Of a stretch of DNA of 64,000 nt, positions 44,253 to 53,554 are shown piece after piece. Every line of letters starts with the position of its first letter. The first letter of the stretch is position 1. A program made the translations under genes and the position numbers. The notes under the pieces are model-generated. The model was given only the letters and a program-made list of their open reading frames with translations. It was not told the DNA's origin and ran no database searches. The DNA is from JBBQLG01 sp038327655 (GTDB taxonomy: Bacteria > Bacteroidota > Bacteroidia > Cytophagales > Spirosomataceae), in assembly GCA_038327655.1 (NCBI GenBank), contig JBBQLG010000010.1, positions 9,725 through 73,724 of the forward strand, in the 5' to 3' direction.

Positions 44253-45689
44253 ATGCCTTACCCAACTATGTATTTCTGCAGTCGATGCGTAGCCGTAGCT
44301 GCTGTCTGGCTTACGCTGGCCGGTTGCAGCCAGAGTACACCAGCCACCTATGTAGGCCCTATTCCTTCGCCTGGCTCGGGTGCAAATCCGCCAATTCCTC
44401 CCCAAGTGACACCGGCTCCGGTCAGCCGGGTGTTTATCGAAAATAAAAAAATCCGGCTCGGCATCGACCTTAAAATGGGTGGAGCCATTGTCTATTTAGC
44501 CGAAACGGGAGGGGAAAACATCGTTAACAACCATGACTTCGGCCGCCAGATCCAAAGCAGTTTATACAGCGGCCCTATACCCTACTCCGTTAATGGCAAG
44601 AACCCGCCGAATTCGTTGCGCACCCTCGGCTGGAATCCAGTACAGGCGGGAGATGCTGCCAATTACACATCACGCGTAATCGAATACAAACAGGACAGTA
44701 CGCATTTTTACGTGAAAACCATCCCGCTTATCTGGCCACTCGCCAACGAACCAGCGGAGTGCGTAATGGAGCATTGGATTGAACTGAAAGATAATGTTGT
44801 GCAGGTTCGCAGCCGTTCGGTACTGAGCCGACGTGATACGACGCAGTATCTCGCCCGGCCGCAGGAGAACCCTGCAGTTTACCTCAACGCCCCTTACTCC
44901 CGAATTGTACTATATGAGGGGGATCAACCATTTACAAACAGTGCCCCCACTGAACCACGTATTGACAATACCGCCGAAGTACGGACCGCTACTGAGAACT
45001 GGGTAGCCATGCTGAATGGTAAAGGCAGGGGCGTTGGCCTGTTCCAGGCGGGGCGGCCCCGCTACAATGTAGGCTTCTTTGGCATACCCGGTACAGGTGG
45101 AGAATTCAGTGATCCAACGGGTTATTTATCCGGTACAGCCTTTGCTCTATTGGATCATAACGCCATTTATGAATTTGAGTATTCACTGGTTTTGGGTACC
45201 CTGACGGATATTCGACAGTTCGTTTACGCACAGCCACGCCCGGCAGCTATCCCCGATTTTCGCTTCACTCGTGATCGGCAACAGTGGTATTATGACAATA
45301 CTACCGACGCGGGTCTACCCATTCAGGGCGAACTAAATGTGCGGTTTGATGGGCATAAGGAACTGCAATTGTTTAGCCCGATGGGTTTCTGGCGCGGGCG
45401 CGATGTCCCCAAACTCTATATTCAGGCAGCTTTCAGAACACCGGCTCAAACAGCCCGGCTGGGTTGGCGACGCCATGGAGATCAGGCCCCGCTGCCTACG
45501 CCCGACCGGTACATCGACTTTCCGATTATTGGCGATGGGCAGTACCGAACCTATGAAATAGACCTGAATCAGTCGGCGGGTTGGCGAGACAATGCCATCA
45601 TCCAGCTTTTTCTTGGGCCTACTGTACCCATAGCTGAACGGACAGGTCGCTCAGTCCGCATCCGCAGTATCACTACGACACCTCCGTGA
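44253..45689 (+). CDS. secreted lipoprotein of unknown function
   Basis: The protein (478 residues from ATG 44253; an ATG at 44268 is equally possible) has a lipoprotein signal peptide with lipobox LAGC in AAVWLTLAGCSQS, so it is probably anchored at the outer membrane. The rest is beta-rich with many aromatic residues: a segment with NNHDFGRQIQSSLYSG, a middle region with WVAMLNGKGRGVGLFQAGR, and a C-terminal domain with FDGHKELQLFSPMGFW that looks like a carbohydrate-binding or jelly-roll fold. No catalytic motif was identified. It is divergent from carB and ends at a bidirectional terminator. Confidence 0.7.
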   Translation: MPYPTMYFCSRCVAVAAVWLTLAGCSQSTPATYVGPIPSPGSGANPPIPPQVTPAPVSRVFIENKKIRLGIDLKMGGAIVYLAETGGENIVNNHDFGRQIQSSLYSGPIPYSVNGKNPPNSLRTLGWNPVQAGDAANYTSRVIEYKQDSTHFYVKTIPLIWPLANEPAECVMEHWIELKDNVVQVRSRSVLSRRDTTQYLARPQENPAVYLNAPYSRIVLYEGDQPFTNSAPTEPRIDNTAEVRTATENWVAMLNGKGRGVGLFQAGRPRYNVGFFGIPGTGGEFSDPTGYLSGTAFALLDHNAIYEFEYSLVLGTLTDIRQFVYAQPRPAAIPDFRFTRDRQQWYYDNTTDAGLPIQGELNVRFDGHKELQLFSPMGFWRGRDVPKLYIQAAFRTPAQTARLGWRRHGDQAPLPTPDRYIDFPIIGDGQYRTYEIDLNQSAGWRDNAIIQLFLGPTVPIAERTGRSVRIRSITTTPP

Positions 45690-45697
45690 CAGACAAC

Positions 45698-45734
45698 AAA
45701 AAAAGTGACCCCCAGATGGGCGTCACTTTTTTTT
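45698..45734. terminator. bidirectional terminator between lipoprotein and ferritin-like genes
   Basis: AAAAAAAGTGAC at 45698-45709 pairs with GTCACTTTTTTT at 45722-45733, with one mismatch and CCC/GGG inside, and a 4-base loop. A-tract on one side and T-tract on the other serve both convergent transcripts. Confidence 0.88.
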
Positions 45735-45757
45735 ATAAACCCACATTTTACTGATTG

Positions 45758-46522
45758 TTAAGCGATGTAAGGACCGGCGATGGCCAGAACGGCTGCTTTG
45801 TCGAGCGGCTCATCGAAGGCTTCCTGAATGGCCACATCCGAAATGCTCGCTGGAATCAGCGACCGCAGGTCAATGCCGGCCTGCGTCATGTTCGTTTCGC
45901 CGGCATAAGCAGCTGCGGGGGTTTCGGCACTGCCCGAAATCCAGCCCTTCAGCCCACGCAGGCGACGTACTTCCGATGCGTGACGTGCTTCGACCGAGTG
46001 AATCTGCAGCGCAACCGTCAGCGTGTCGGTCTGCTTCAGGAAACCAGCCTGTCCTTTGTAAGCCCGAACACCCGTATCCTCGAACGCCTGCGCGAAAGCC
46101 AGAAACGTCTGATAGTTGGTGAACGTATCGGCCTGATATTTGAACGTTGGCAGGGCCACTGCCGACGTACCCAGTACCGATTTCAGAAGAGCTACGTGGG
46201 CGGCTTCGTGCTGAGCAATCTGGGTGAAAATAGCGAGATCGCTGGCGGGAATCAGGCCCGTTGCTTTCAGGGCACGCTGGTAATAATCGTTCTCGAGGTA
46301 TTCGAGTGTCAGGGCGAAGTTCAGCACGTCGGTAGCAGACGATGTCTGACCGAAGGCCTGATTCATAACCGTACCAAAGGTAGCCACGGCGGCTCCGGTC
46401 GTCAGTTTAGCCAAACGGGCCGTAGCTCCGCTCAACAGTTGACGGCGTGAATAGTAAGCGAGTTTGTTGACCGCATCGGCATCTACCTGCTCGATTTCGG
46501 CGAATATTTTGAATAAATTCAT
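45758..46522 (-). CDS. ferritin-like domain protein (second of a pair)
   Basis: This 254-residue protein has a ferritin-like four-helix core with the metal-ligand pattern EYLENDYYQRAL, IAQHEAAHVALL and VEARHASEVRRL. The N-terminus (MNLFKIFAEIEQ...) is followed by a twin-arginine-like SRRQLLSGATARLAKL, so it may be exported by the Tat route. It lies 30 bases after the paralogous gene and the pair recurs in Bacteroidota; each is likely a di-metal protein, but the reaction is unknown. Confidence 0.85.
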   Translation of the reverse strand: MNLFKIFAEIEQVDADAVNKLAYYSRRQLLSGATARLAKLTTGAAVATFGTVMNQAFGQTSSATDVLNFALTLEYLENDYYQRALKATGLIPASDLAIFTQIAQHEAAHVALLKSVLGTSAVALPTFKYQADTFTNYQTFLAFAQAFEDTGVRAYKGQAGFLKQTDTLTVALQIHSVEARHASEVRRLRGLKGWISGSAETPAAAYAGETNMTQAGIDLRSLIPASISDVAIQEAFDEPLDKAAVLAIAGPYIA

Positions 46523-46552
46523 GGTCGTTGGTTGAATGAAACGAGTGGCTGA

Positions 46553-47236
46553 TTATTTCGGCAAATTGGCACCGGTGATGGTGTTGGCAACGAACGGCTG
46601 TACAAGGGGCAACACCTGAGTGGGTGTCATAGCACCATCTAAGCCTTTGTCGACCGATACGACATCGTTACCGGCAAAAGATGCCGTTTTAGGGCTGAGC
46701 AAATCGCGGATGGCAGCCGCGTGACGCGCTTCAACCGATACGATTTTACCGGCAACCAGCAGGTAGTTTACATCCGAGATCAGTTTACCGGCACCATTGT
46801 AAGCCGCAATACCGAGGTCTTCAAACGTTTTGGCTGTATTCAGTACACTCGCCCGGTCGCTGAAGTTAATAGAATCGAACTTCACGGTCAGGGCCGGAAT
46901 GGCGGCTGCACCGAGTGCTTTTTTCAAAAACTCGCGGTGAATGATTTCGTGGTCACGCAGGTCGGTCAGGATGGCCGTTTCGGCGGCCGTCATGCCCGAG
47001 AATGGCGAGGCTACTACTTTCGTGTAAAAAGCCGCTTCGAGTTGCTCCAGTGCGTAGGCATAGTTCAGAATGCCAATGTCACCCGATCCCAGGTCAACGG
47101 TTGCAACGGCCGGTACGGGCGTGGTCGAATCGTTGTTTTTGCAGGCTTCCAGCAATACCGTTGCCGACAGAGCCGTGGCACCGGCGTAACGCAGGAATAC
47201 TCTGCGGGTAGCCGGATTTGACGTGATTGTATTCAT
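46553..47236 (-). CDS. ferritin-like domain protein, Tat/lipoprotein signal (first of a pair)
   Basis: This 227-residue protein starts with RRVFLRYAGATALSATVLLEAC: a twin-arginine motif (RRVFLRY) and lipobox LLEAC, so a Tat-exported lipoprotein is likely. Its ferritin-like core shows EQLEAAFYTKV, HEIIHREFLKK and VEARHAAAIRDLL, with ligand spacing like its downstream paralogue. The two genes form a short minus-strand operon. The function is unknown; a ferroxidase-like or radical-scavenging role is only a guess. Confidence 0.85.
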   Translation of the reverse strand: MNTITSNPATRRVFLRYAGATALSATVLLEACKNNDSTTPVPAVATVDLGSGDIGILNYAYALEQLEAAFYTKVVASPFSGMTAAETAILTDLRDHEIIHREFLKKALGAAAIPALTVKFDSINFSDRASVLNTAKTFEDLGIAAYNGAGKLISDVNYLLVAGKIVSVEARHAAAIRDLLSPKTASFAGNDVVSVDKGLDGAMTPTQVLPLVQPFVANTITGANLPK

Positions 47237-47350
47237 GTGAATTGTAAAGTTTAGTTAACTACAACACTCATACGAACGTAATGGATGGGTCCACGGATTT
47301 TTGACCACTCAAAAAAGCCTTAAATAAACCCATGAACCGTTATAGCAAAC

Positions 47351-47381
47351 AAAAAAGACCGGCAGATAAAACCGACCTTTT
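47351..47381 (-). terminator. minus-strand terminator after the broken small gene
   Basis: On the minus strand AAAAGGTCGG and CCGGTCTTTT pair over ten positions once two G-U pairs are allowed, with a 9-base loop and a T-tract. The G-U positions are mismatches on the plus strand, so the element works only for minus-strand RNA. It lies 12 bases downstream of the stop of the interrupted frame at 47393. Confidence 0.7.
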
Positions 47382-47392
47382 GGCACTCACAA

Positions 47393-47617
47393 TCAGCCGA
47401 TTGGCGATGTCCGAAAGGACGTTACCAGCGTAATCACTTCTTTTTTCGTCAGCGGCACATCAAACACCTCGGTATCATTTTAAACAGGCAGCTTCGACTT
47501 AGCCAGCATGTCTAAGGAAACACCGTTCATGCAAACCGGCTGGATGTACAGCCCGCCCTTGTTAAGACTATAGATCTTAAAATAATTTTGATTCTTATCA
47601 CTTGTTCCGGCAACCAT
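47393..47617 (-). pseudogene. small gene broken by an in-frame TAA
   Basis: From an ATG at 47617 the frame reads MVAGTSDKNQNYFKIYSLNK and on for 45 codons to a TAA at 47482-47480. The same frame then continues NDTEVFDVPLTKKEVITLVT and so on to a TGA at 47395-47393. The second half is free of further stops and followed by a strand-specific terminator, so the two parts look like one gene of about 74 residues interrupted by a single nonsense codon. The product is not recognised. Alternatives are an intact 45-residue protein, or a base-call error. It fills part of an otherwise gene-free gap of about 590 bases. Confidence 0.55.
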
Positions 47618-47829
47618 TTAGTTTCTAAAATCTTTTATTTCTAAACACCAGTTTATACGTTACCATCCTGACCACGATTTGCCAATCGTCAATTACGTAC
47701 ACAGTTCAGAAGCCCTGCGAAATTTTGGCGGGGGGCAAGCAGGTAAATCGGAGTTGTCAACAGATTGCAGAAGCCATTCCGGGGAGTTGCTGATTCTGCC
47801 GTAGCTTCGCACACTCATTTTGCCCGCTC
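47618..47829. other. gene-free stretch upstream of the GT-C-like gene
   Basis: I see no further open frame, repeat or exact promoter element here. It presumably holds the promoters of the broken small gene (minus) and of the membrane protein gene (plus). Confidence 0.4.
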
Positions 47830-49497
47830 ATGCTGCTGACGCTATTCCTCTGGATTTACGTTACCATACTTACCTTTCTGGCGGGTCATGCCGTGCTGCA
47901 ACTCGGTCGCCGACTCACCGGAGAGTTGCCGGTTCTGCCCGCCCCGGTTATTTGCCTGATTGGGGCGGCAGGCCTGACGGCTACGCTGGGCTGGCTCTGG
48001 CTGGTAGTGCCCATCAGCCTGACAACCCATTTCGGTGTGGTTATGGTGCTGATCGGGTATGCCGTTTGGCAACGACCGCGTTTAGCCCTGGCAGGAGGGC
48101 AGTATCCGCCGGGCCTGTGGATAAGCGTTGGCCTGCTGTTCGGTGTTATCTGGCTGCGCAGTGGCCAACTGCCCCGTTTGGTCGATACGGGTGGGTACCA
48201 CGCGCCCATAATCGAATGGATACACCGATACGCCATTGTACCGGGTCTGGCCAACCTGAATTACCGTTTCGGGTTCAACAACTCATGGTTTCTGCTCAAC
48301 GCCCTGTTCCGGTTGCAACTTACACCCGTTATCGTCTGGCACGGGCTGAACGGCTGGTTGATGGCGATGACGGGCTGGTTTTCATTCATAGAATGGCAAC
48401 GGCTCCGCACAGATCGGCAACGACCGTTTTCGGCCTGGCTTGGTAGTTGGCTGGCTATTGGCTTGCTGGTCATCTTTCACTGGACATTATCAGCACCCTC
48501 GCCCGACCTCCCAACGCACGTCTACATTGTTTTGTGCTTCTGGATCTGGCTACGGCAGGCGGAATCGGGCCAAAATCCCGAGGGCTGGACCTGGCTGCTG
48601 CTGCTGCTCAGCCTATCGGCCCTGACCACTAAACTAAGTGCCGTTACGATCTTGTTATTGCCACTGTTTAGCCTGCTGCCTGCTTTGCTGCAGGGACAAG
48701 GGCGGGTTTTGCTAACGGCCCTGCTGACGGTCGTTTTTTGTACCGGCTACTGGTTCGCGGGGAATGTTCAGTTAAGCGGCTATCTCGCTTATCCATCCCT
48801 CAGCCCGCTGGTCGATTGGTTTACGGTTGACTGGAAGGTACCGCATGCCGTGATCGCTGTTGGCCTGAAAAACCTGCAGGAGGGCACACGGGGCGATGCG
48901 GGGCCAACCGTTTCGTTCGGCTGGATACCGTACTGGTTTCGCACCCGGCCCGTGTTGGAGCAGACGTTAGCGATAGCATTGCTACTGGCACCATTACTGC
49001 TCCTGTACCGGCGCAACGCTTCACGTCCCGTTCCGGGCTACGTGCCGGCGTTGGTAACGGCTGGGATTGGGGTAGTTTTCTGGTTTTTGCTGGCTCCCGA
49101 AATCCGCTTTGGTGCCGGTAACGTATTAGTAATGCTGGGGTTGTGTTATGGACCGGCGGTGCGTTGGTCAGTGGGTTGGCCGGTCCGAACCTCTCCTTTT
49201 CGCTGGGGGACAATGGTACTGCTGGGTGTAGTTTTGCTGGTAGCCGCTCTCCGGCGGGAACCGGTGAATTGGTGGTTGCCGACAGGATACCCCGCCGGTC
49301 CGCTGCAACGGTATCAGGCCGACGGGCATCTGATTTATTTCCCGGCCGACGAGCGGGTCATTAATGGCATTCGCGGCTATTGGGGTGAGTGTTATGACGC
49401 TCCGCTGCCCTGTAGCCCCTATCCCATACCGGGACTCCATTGGCGCGGCAATACCCCGGCCGACGGCTTCCGAACGGTGGCATCAACGATTCCCTGA
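47830..49497 (+). CDS. multi-pass membrane protein, GT-C-like (LIC_10190-type)
   Basis: This 555-residue protein has about 12 hydrophobic segments and a segment DTGGYHAPIIEWIHRYAIVPGLANLNYRFGFNNSWF, which in length and in the aspartate-aromatic pattern resembles the first loop of LIC_10190-like membrane proteins related to GT-C glycosyltransferases. A short C-terminal soluble stretch with GYWGECYDAPLPCSPYPIPG ends the protein. No donor or acceptor can be named. The start ATG at 47830 follows an AT-rich gap. It appears monocistronic. Confidence 0.7.
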   Translation: MLLTLFLWIYVTILTFLAGHAVLQLGRRLTGELPVLPAPVICLIGAAGLTATLGWLWLVVPISLTTHFGVVMVLIGYAVWQRPRLALAGGQYPPGLWISVGLLFGVIWLRSGQLPRLVDTGGYHAPIIEWIHRYAIVPGLANLNYRFGFNNSWFLLNALFRLQLTPVIVWHGLNGWLMAMTGWFSFIEWQRLRTDRQRPFSAWLGSWLAIGLLVIFHWTLSAPSPDLPTHVYIVLCFWIWLRQAESGQNPEGWTWLLLLLSLSALTTKLSAVTILLLPLFSLLPALLQGQGRVLLTALLTVVFCTGYWFAGNVQLSGYLAYPSLSPLVDWFTVDWKVPHAVIAVGLKNLQEGTRGDAGPTVSFGWIPYWFRTRPVLEQTLAIALLLAPLLLLYRRNASRPVPGYVPALVTAGIGVVFWFLLAPEIRFGAGNVLVMLGLCYGPAVRWSVGWPVRTSPFRWGTMVLLGVVLLVAALRREPVNWWLPTGYPAGPLQRYQADGHLIYFPADERVINGIRGYWGECYDAPLPCSPYPIPGLHWRGNTPADGFRTVASTIP

Positions 49498-49676
49498 CCG
49501 TTCACTATGATTTCAGCGTCATGCGATCTTTTTAGTGGTGACAACTTGTTTTCGGGGGGAACGATTCACCAATTGGGTTATTGATGCGTGACTTTTAAGC
49601 CCAACAGCGGGTCTTATTCATCGTGTCGGCGTTTAGTGCCCCAGTTCGACATCAGCGATTTTTTTGTCCATCTTTC

Positions 49677-50357
49677 ATGAAAACATTTTACTACATCTTA
49701 CTCTTTGATGTTACGTTTGCGCTGGGTCAGGGTACTTATCAGGTGCGTGGCCGTATTGACGGGGTGCGCCCTAATACCAAACTGTTCCTGAAAAAACAGG
49801 ATAATGCCAGTTCGCGCATTTTACTCGTCGACACTACCCGTTACCGCAATGGTGGCTTTGTATTCCGGCGCACGCTGCCCGAGGTCGATATTTACAGTGT
49901 TTCGGTGGATAGTGTAGCGGGGCAGGTCAGCTTTCTCTTCGACCACGATCTGGTACTGGATGGCTCCTGCTACGCGCTCAAAAAAGCAAAACTCACCGGC
50001 TCACCGCTGACCAACGAATGGCGGACGTTCGAACGGGAGGTAAGTACGCCTTTTGAGGAGAAATTGATGGCGTTATTCGCCCAACGCCGGGCTGCGGGTC
50101 GGGATACGGCCACCACCGCAGTGCTTAACGAAGCGATCCGCCAATTGCGGTTGCAGAAAACGCAGGTTGTTGGGCAGCGCATCCGGCAACGACCCAACTC
50201 GCTGTTGAGCCTCTACCTGCTGAACTGGTACTGGTCCGATATGCCCAAACCCGACGCCCTGACGCTGTTTACCGGTCTGGCTCCTCCGCTCAAAACCCAT
50301 TCGGTGGCCGGACTGCTCCGTCGCCAGTTGGGCCTGACGGAGAACGAGATTCGGTAG
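49677..50357 (+). CDS. secreted DUF4369-like protein without a thioredoxin domain
   Basis: The 226-residue protein has an N-terminal hydrophobic leader (MKTFYYILLFDVTFALG) and a domain YQVRGRIDGVRPNTKLFLKK that resembles DUF4369, normally the N-terminal part of exported thioredoxin-like TlpA proteins. The thioredoxin domain that usually follows is missing; a helical tail with QLRLQKTQVVGQRIR ends the protein. The ATG at 49677 was chosen for the leader. It is convergent with the broken regulatory-domain gene. Function unknown. Confidence 0.75.
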   Translation: MKTFYYILLFDVTFALGQGTYQVRGRIDGVRPNTKLFLKKQDNASSRILLVDTTRYRNGGFVFRRTLPEVDIYSVSVDSVAGQVSFLFDHDLVLDGSCYALKKAKLTGSPLTNEWRTFEREVSTPFEEKLMALFAQRRAAGRDTATTAVLNEAIRQLRLQKTQVVGQRIRQRPNSLLSLYLLNWYWSDMPKPDALTLFTGLAPPLKTHSVAGLLRRQLGLTENEIR

Positions 50358-50364
50358 CAGCGGC

Positions 50365-51543
50365 TTATTTGTCGTCCATTATGGTGTTTTCGTCGCCCCA
50401 GAAGGAGACATCGAAATCACGGATTTCTTCGGCAAAGGCCTGATTGATGTCGAGCCGCTCCCGGCGGGCAAAGCGTTTTACGTCTCCGTCCGTTGTTTTG
50501 GTAATTACCAGATCCATCTGAGTGGTAATCCTGGTATTGATCGGGTAATATCCGTACTGACTTTTCGACTGGGCGCGGTGCATCACCCATCGGTCGGTCT
50601 GTAGCTGATAGCCAACTAAATACGACCGGTTCTCGATCCGGATGGGCAGCCGATTGACAGTATATCCGATGTTGAGTGTCTGAAGCCCCCGCGCCGATAG
50701 TTGATAATCAGCCTGAATCAGGGCCAGCGACGCTTGATCGATGAATAGTTTCCCCTGATAGAAACAGTTGGCACATCCCGTCCGGGGTATAAATCGGATA
50801 ACATAGACCTCGCGGTTATCCAGGCTACTGCGGTCGATGAGTTCGTAGCTGTAATTACCCATGGTTGGCAGCATGAAGAAACCGGCTTCATTTGCCCCTT
50901 TCGCCACATCGAGTAAAATACCGAGGTATGGGCCGTTGGTTATCGAAGGCACATAGCAGGTGTCCCGGCCATCGGTAATGTGCGGAAAAAGTGCTTGCCG
51001 TCGCCCCTTCAGCAAGCGTACTTCGTCCTGAATAAGCGATTTATACGATGCCTTGTACATTTCCAGCAGGCCCTCGGCCCGAATCAGGTACGGCTTTTCG
51101 CGCACCCACTCCCGATAGAATCCCTGCAACAATTCGGGCTTGTCGGGATAGTTTCGACTCACCCGCCGGATGGCCTGCCGGACCAGTTCGTCCGGGTCTA
51201 CGGGCCGCACAACAACCTCCTGCAACGTCGTCGACGCGGGTTGCAACCGGATAATAAGGTCAGTCTTTCGAGCTTCCGGTGCGGTAAGCGGTAGTCGGTA
51301 CGTGCGGTACCCGAGCAATGACACCACAACCGTATCGGCCAGCCCGGCAGACGCCGTTTTTAGCTGGAAGACGCCCTCCGCATTGGCCAGCGTTCCGGTG
51401 CGCCGGGAGGGTACGTACAGCGACGCGTAGGGCAGTGCTTCACCAGACCGGCTGTCAACGATTCGTCCATTCAGGGTGAGCGTCTGTGCGAGTCCCGGTA
51501 ATTAGCCTGCCAGCAACAGAATGAGTACCAGAAGCCGTTTCAT
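50365..51543 (-). pseudogene. secreted carboxypeptidase-regulatory-like domain protein, in-frame TAA in its signal peptide
   Basis: From ATG 51543 the minus strand reads MKRLLVLILLLAG, then TAA (51504-51502), then continues in the same frame LPGLAQTLTLNGRIVDSRSG and onward for over 370 codons to the stop at 50365. The stop sits in the middle of a perfect signal peptide; what follows is a carboxypeptidase-regulatory-like domain (SGEALPYASLYVPSRRTGTL, GYRTYRL) and a long beta-rich C-terminal part with KPELLQGFYREWVREKPYLI, as in Bacteroidota proteins of the DUF5686/CarboxypepD_reg type. A later start (GTG 51327) would lack any signal. Probably a recent nonsense mutation, or a sequencing error. 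Confidence 0.8.
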
Positions 51544-51572
51544 GCGGAAAGCTACGCAGAAGCCCGCGTTCG

Positions 51573-53414
51573 TCAAACGCTTTGCATGGTGCTCAGCTTC
51601 CGATAAAATCCCTCTCCTACCGTCACCAGTTCATCGTGCGTGCCGCGTTCAATAATGCGGCCCTGATGCACGACCAATATTTCGTCGGCGTGTTGAATCG
51701 TACTGAGCCGGTGGGCAATCACGAGCGTAGTCCGGTTGGCCATCAGCCGGGTCAGGGCTTCCTGTACTAACTTTTCCGACTCGGTATCAAGGGCCGATGT
51801 CGCTTCGTCCAAAATCAGGATCGGGGGATTTTTGAGTACGGCGCGGGCAATGCTGATGCGCTGCCGCTGCCCGCCCGACAGTCGCCCGCCCCGGTCGCCG
51901 ATGGTCGTCTGGTAACCGTCGGGCTGTTGTAGAATAAAGTCGTGGGCGTTGGCAATCTGAGCCGCCCGCACCACCTCTTCTGCCGTAGCGGTGCTGCCAA
52001 AAGCGATGTTATTAAAAATGGTATCGTTGAACAAAATACTTTCCTGTGTGACAATCCCCATCTGACCGCGCAGCGACGTCATGGTTACGTCGCGCAGGTC
52101 AACGCCGTCGATCAGAATCCGTCCAGCGACGGGATCGTAGAAACGGGGAATCAGGTCAGCAATGGTCGATTTACCGCCCCCCGACGAGCCGACAAGCGCA
52201 ATGGTTTTCCCTTTTTGAAGCGTAAAACTAATATCGCGCAGCACCGGCTGATTTTCAACATATTCAAACGAGACATTCCGCACCTCGATTTCCCGTTTGA
52301 AAGCGGTGAGTTCGATGGCGTTGGGTTTGTCCTCCAGCACGGGCGCGGTGTCGATGAGTTGCAGAATCCGATCGCCCGATGCCAGGCCGCGCTGCGAACC
52401 ACTGAATGAATTAGAAATGTCTTTAGCCGGGCGCATCACCTGCGAGAAAATAGCGATGTAAGCAATAAACTGCGACGGCGACAGATCCGATTGATTCGAC
52501 AGTACCAGCGACCCGCCATACAGTAAAATGCCCGATACCACCATTACGCCCATAAATTCGGAAAATGGCGAGGCCAATTCGCGCCGGTTCGCCAGTGCCC
52601 GAATCGCCCGCCGGTACGCCTGATTTTCGGTCCTGAATTTTTCCGACACGTAGCCTTCCGCGTTGAATCCCTTCACCACGCGCATTCCTCCGAAGGTTTC
52701 GTCGAGCAAGCTGATGATGCTGCTTAGTCGTTGCTGCCCCTCATTGGCATCCCGGCGCATCCGTTTGACTAATGTCGCGATGAACACGCCCGATACCGGA
52801 ATGACTAAAAACGCAAAGAGGGTGAGCGACACCGAGATACTGAACAAGGCGTAGAGGTAACCGACCAGCAACAGCACCTCTTTCATAGCCGCCGACAGCG
52901 TGTTGGCAATCGAGTTTTCGACTTCCTGCACGTCGGTCAGGATACGGGAGATGAGATTGCCTTTGCGTTCGTTAGAGAAAAAGCCGAGATGCAACCGTAC
53001 CGCCCGCTCAAAAACGGCCTCGCGGAGTTGCGCGACCATCCGGGCCTTGAAACTTTCCAATTGCCGGGTGGCCAAGTACTTGAAAATATTGCTCAGCAAC
53101 ACCGACACGATGATGGTGACGCAAACAAACTGCAACGCCCCCGCCCGCCCGTGCTCCTGAAAATACTGCACGAAATAATACCGAAACAGATCGGCCAGTC
53201 GGTTGGCATCTAAGGAAAACGACGGCGCGGGTTGACTCAGCAACTTGGTCCGTTCCTGCGCCGATACCTGATTGAAGAGCACATTGAGCAGTGGAATGAG
53301 CAGCGTGAGGTTCAGCACCGCAAACGTACTGGCCAGCAGCGACGCGGGCAGAAATCCGGCAATAAATCCACCCACCGGCCGGGCGTAAGACAACAAGCGA
53401 AAGTAGGTCTTCAT
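51573..53414 (-). CDS. MsbA-like ABC exporter (half-transporter)
   Basis: This 613-residue protein has an N-terminal membrane domain with about six helices and a C-terminal ATPase domain: Walker A GSSGGGKST starting at G409, signature LSGGQRQR at 512-519, Walker B ILILDEATSALD with D536-E537, and the switch histidine in VIAHRLSTI. Such half-transporters work as homodimers; MsbA flips lipid A, others export drugs, lipids or peptides. It is divergent from padR, with two palindromes between, so it may be under PadR control. The substrate cannot be told from sequence. Confidence 0.93.
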   Translation of the reverse strand: MKTYFRLLSYARPVGGFIAGFLPASLLASTFAVLNLTLLIPLLNVLFNQVSAQERTKLLSQPAPSFSLDANRLADLFRYYFVQYFQEHGRAGALQFVCVTIIVSVLLSNIFKYLATRQLESFKARMVAQLREAVFERAVRLHLGFFSNERKGNLISRILTDVQEVENSIANTLSAAMKEVLLLVGYLYALFSISVSLTLFAFLVIPVSGVFIATLVKRMRRDANEGQQRLSSIISLLDETFGGMRVVKGFNAEGYVSEKFRTENQAYRRAIRALANRRELASPFSEFMGVMVVSGILLYGGSLVLSNQSDLSPSQFIAYIAIFSQVMRPAKDISNSFSGSQRGLASGDRILQLIDTAPVLEDKPNAIELTAFKREIEVRNVSFEYVENQPVLRDISFTLQKGKTIALVGSSGGGKSTIADLIPRFYDPVAGRILIDGVDLRDVTMTSLRGQMGIVTQESILFNDTIFNNIAFGSTATAEEVVRAAQIANAHDFILQQPDGYQTTIGDRGGRLSGGQRQRISIARAVLKNPPILILDEATSALDTESEKLVQEALTRLMANRTTLVIAHRLSTIQHADEILVVHQGRIIERGTHDELVTVGEGFYRKLSTMQSV

Positions 53415-53466
53415 CTAAAAGGGGGTCCGGCGGCCTGTGTTCACGAAAAAGCCGCCGGATGACAGT

Positions 53467-53520
53467 GTAATTTATTACGTAAAACTACCACAACAACATA
53501 ATTTATTATGCTTAAACTCT
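53467..53520. promoter_or_regulatory. paired palindromic operators between ABC exporter and padR
   Basis: Two near-identical palindromes share the core TAATTTATTA: GTAATTTATTAC at 53467-53478 and CATAATTTATTATG at 53507-53520. Their centres are 41 bases apart, about four helical turns. They lie in the 140-base divergent region and could bind PadR or another dimeric regulator. Confidence 0.65.
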
Positions 53521-53554
53521 ATTGGTATATCCAGAGCTTGTGTATTATTGCACC

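Noticed and set aside
47393..51543. Two in-frame TAA codons as a sign of altered genetic code or programmed readthrough
   Set aside because: TAA ends many intact genes here (for example hemE, rfaE1, atpD), so it is a normal stop; decay or sequence error is simpler.
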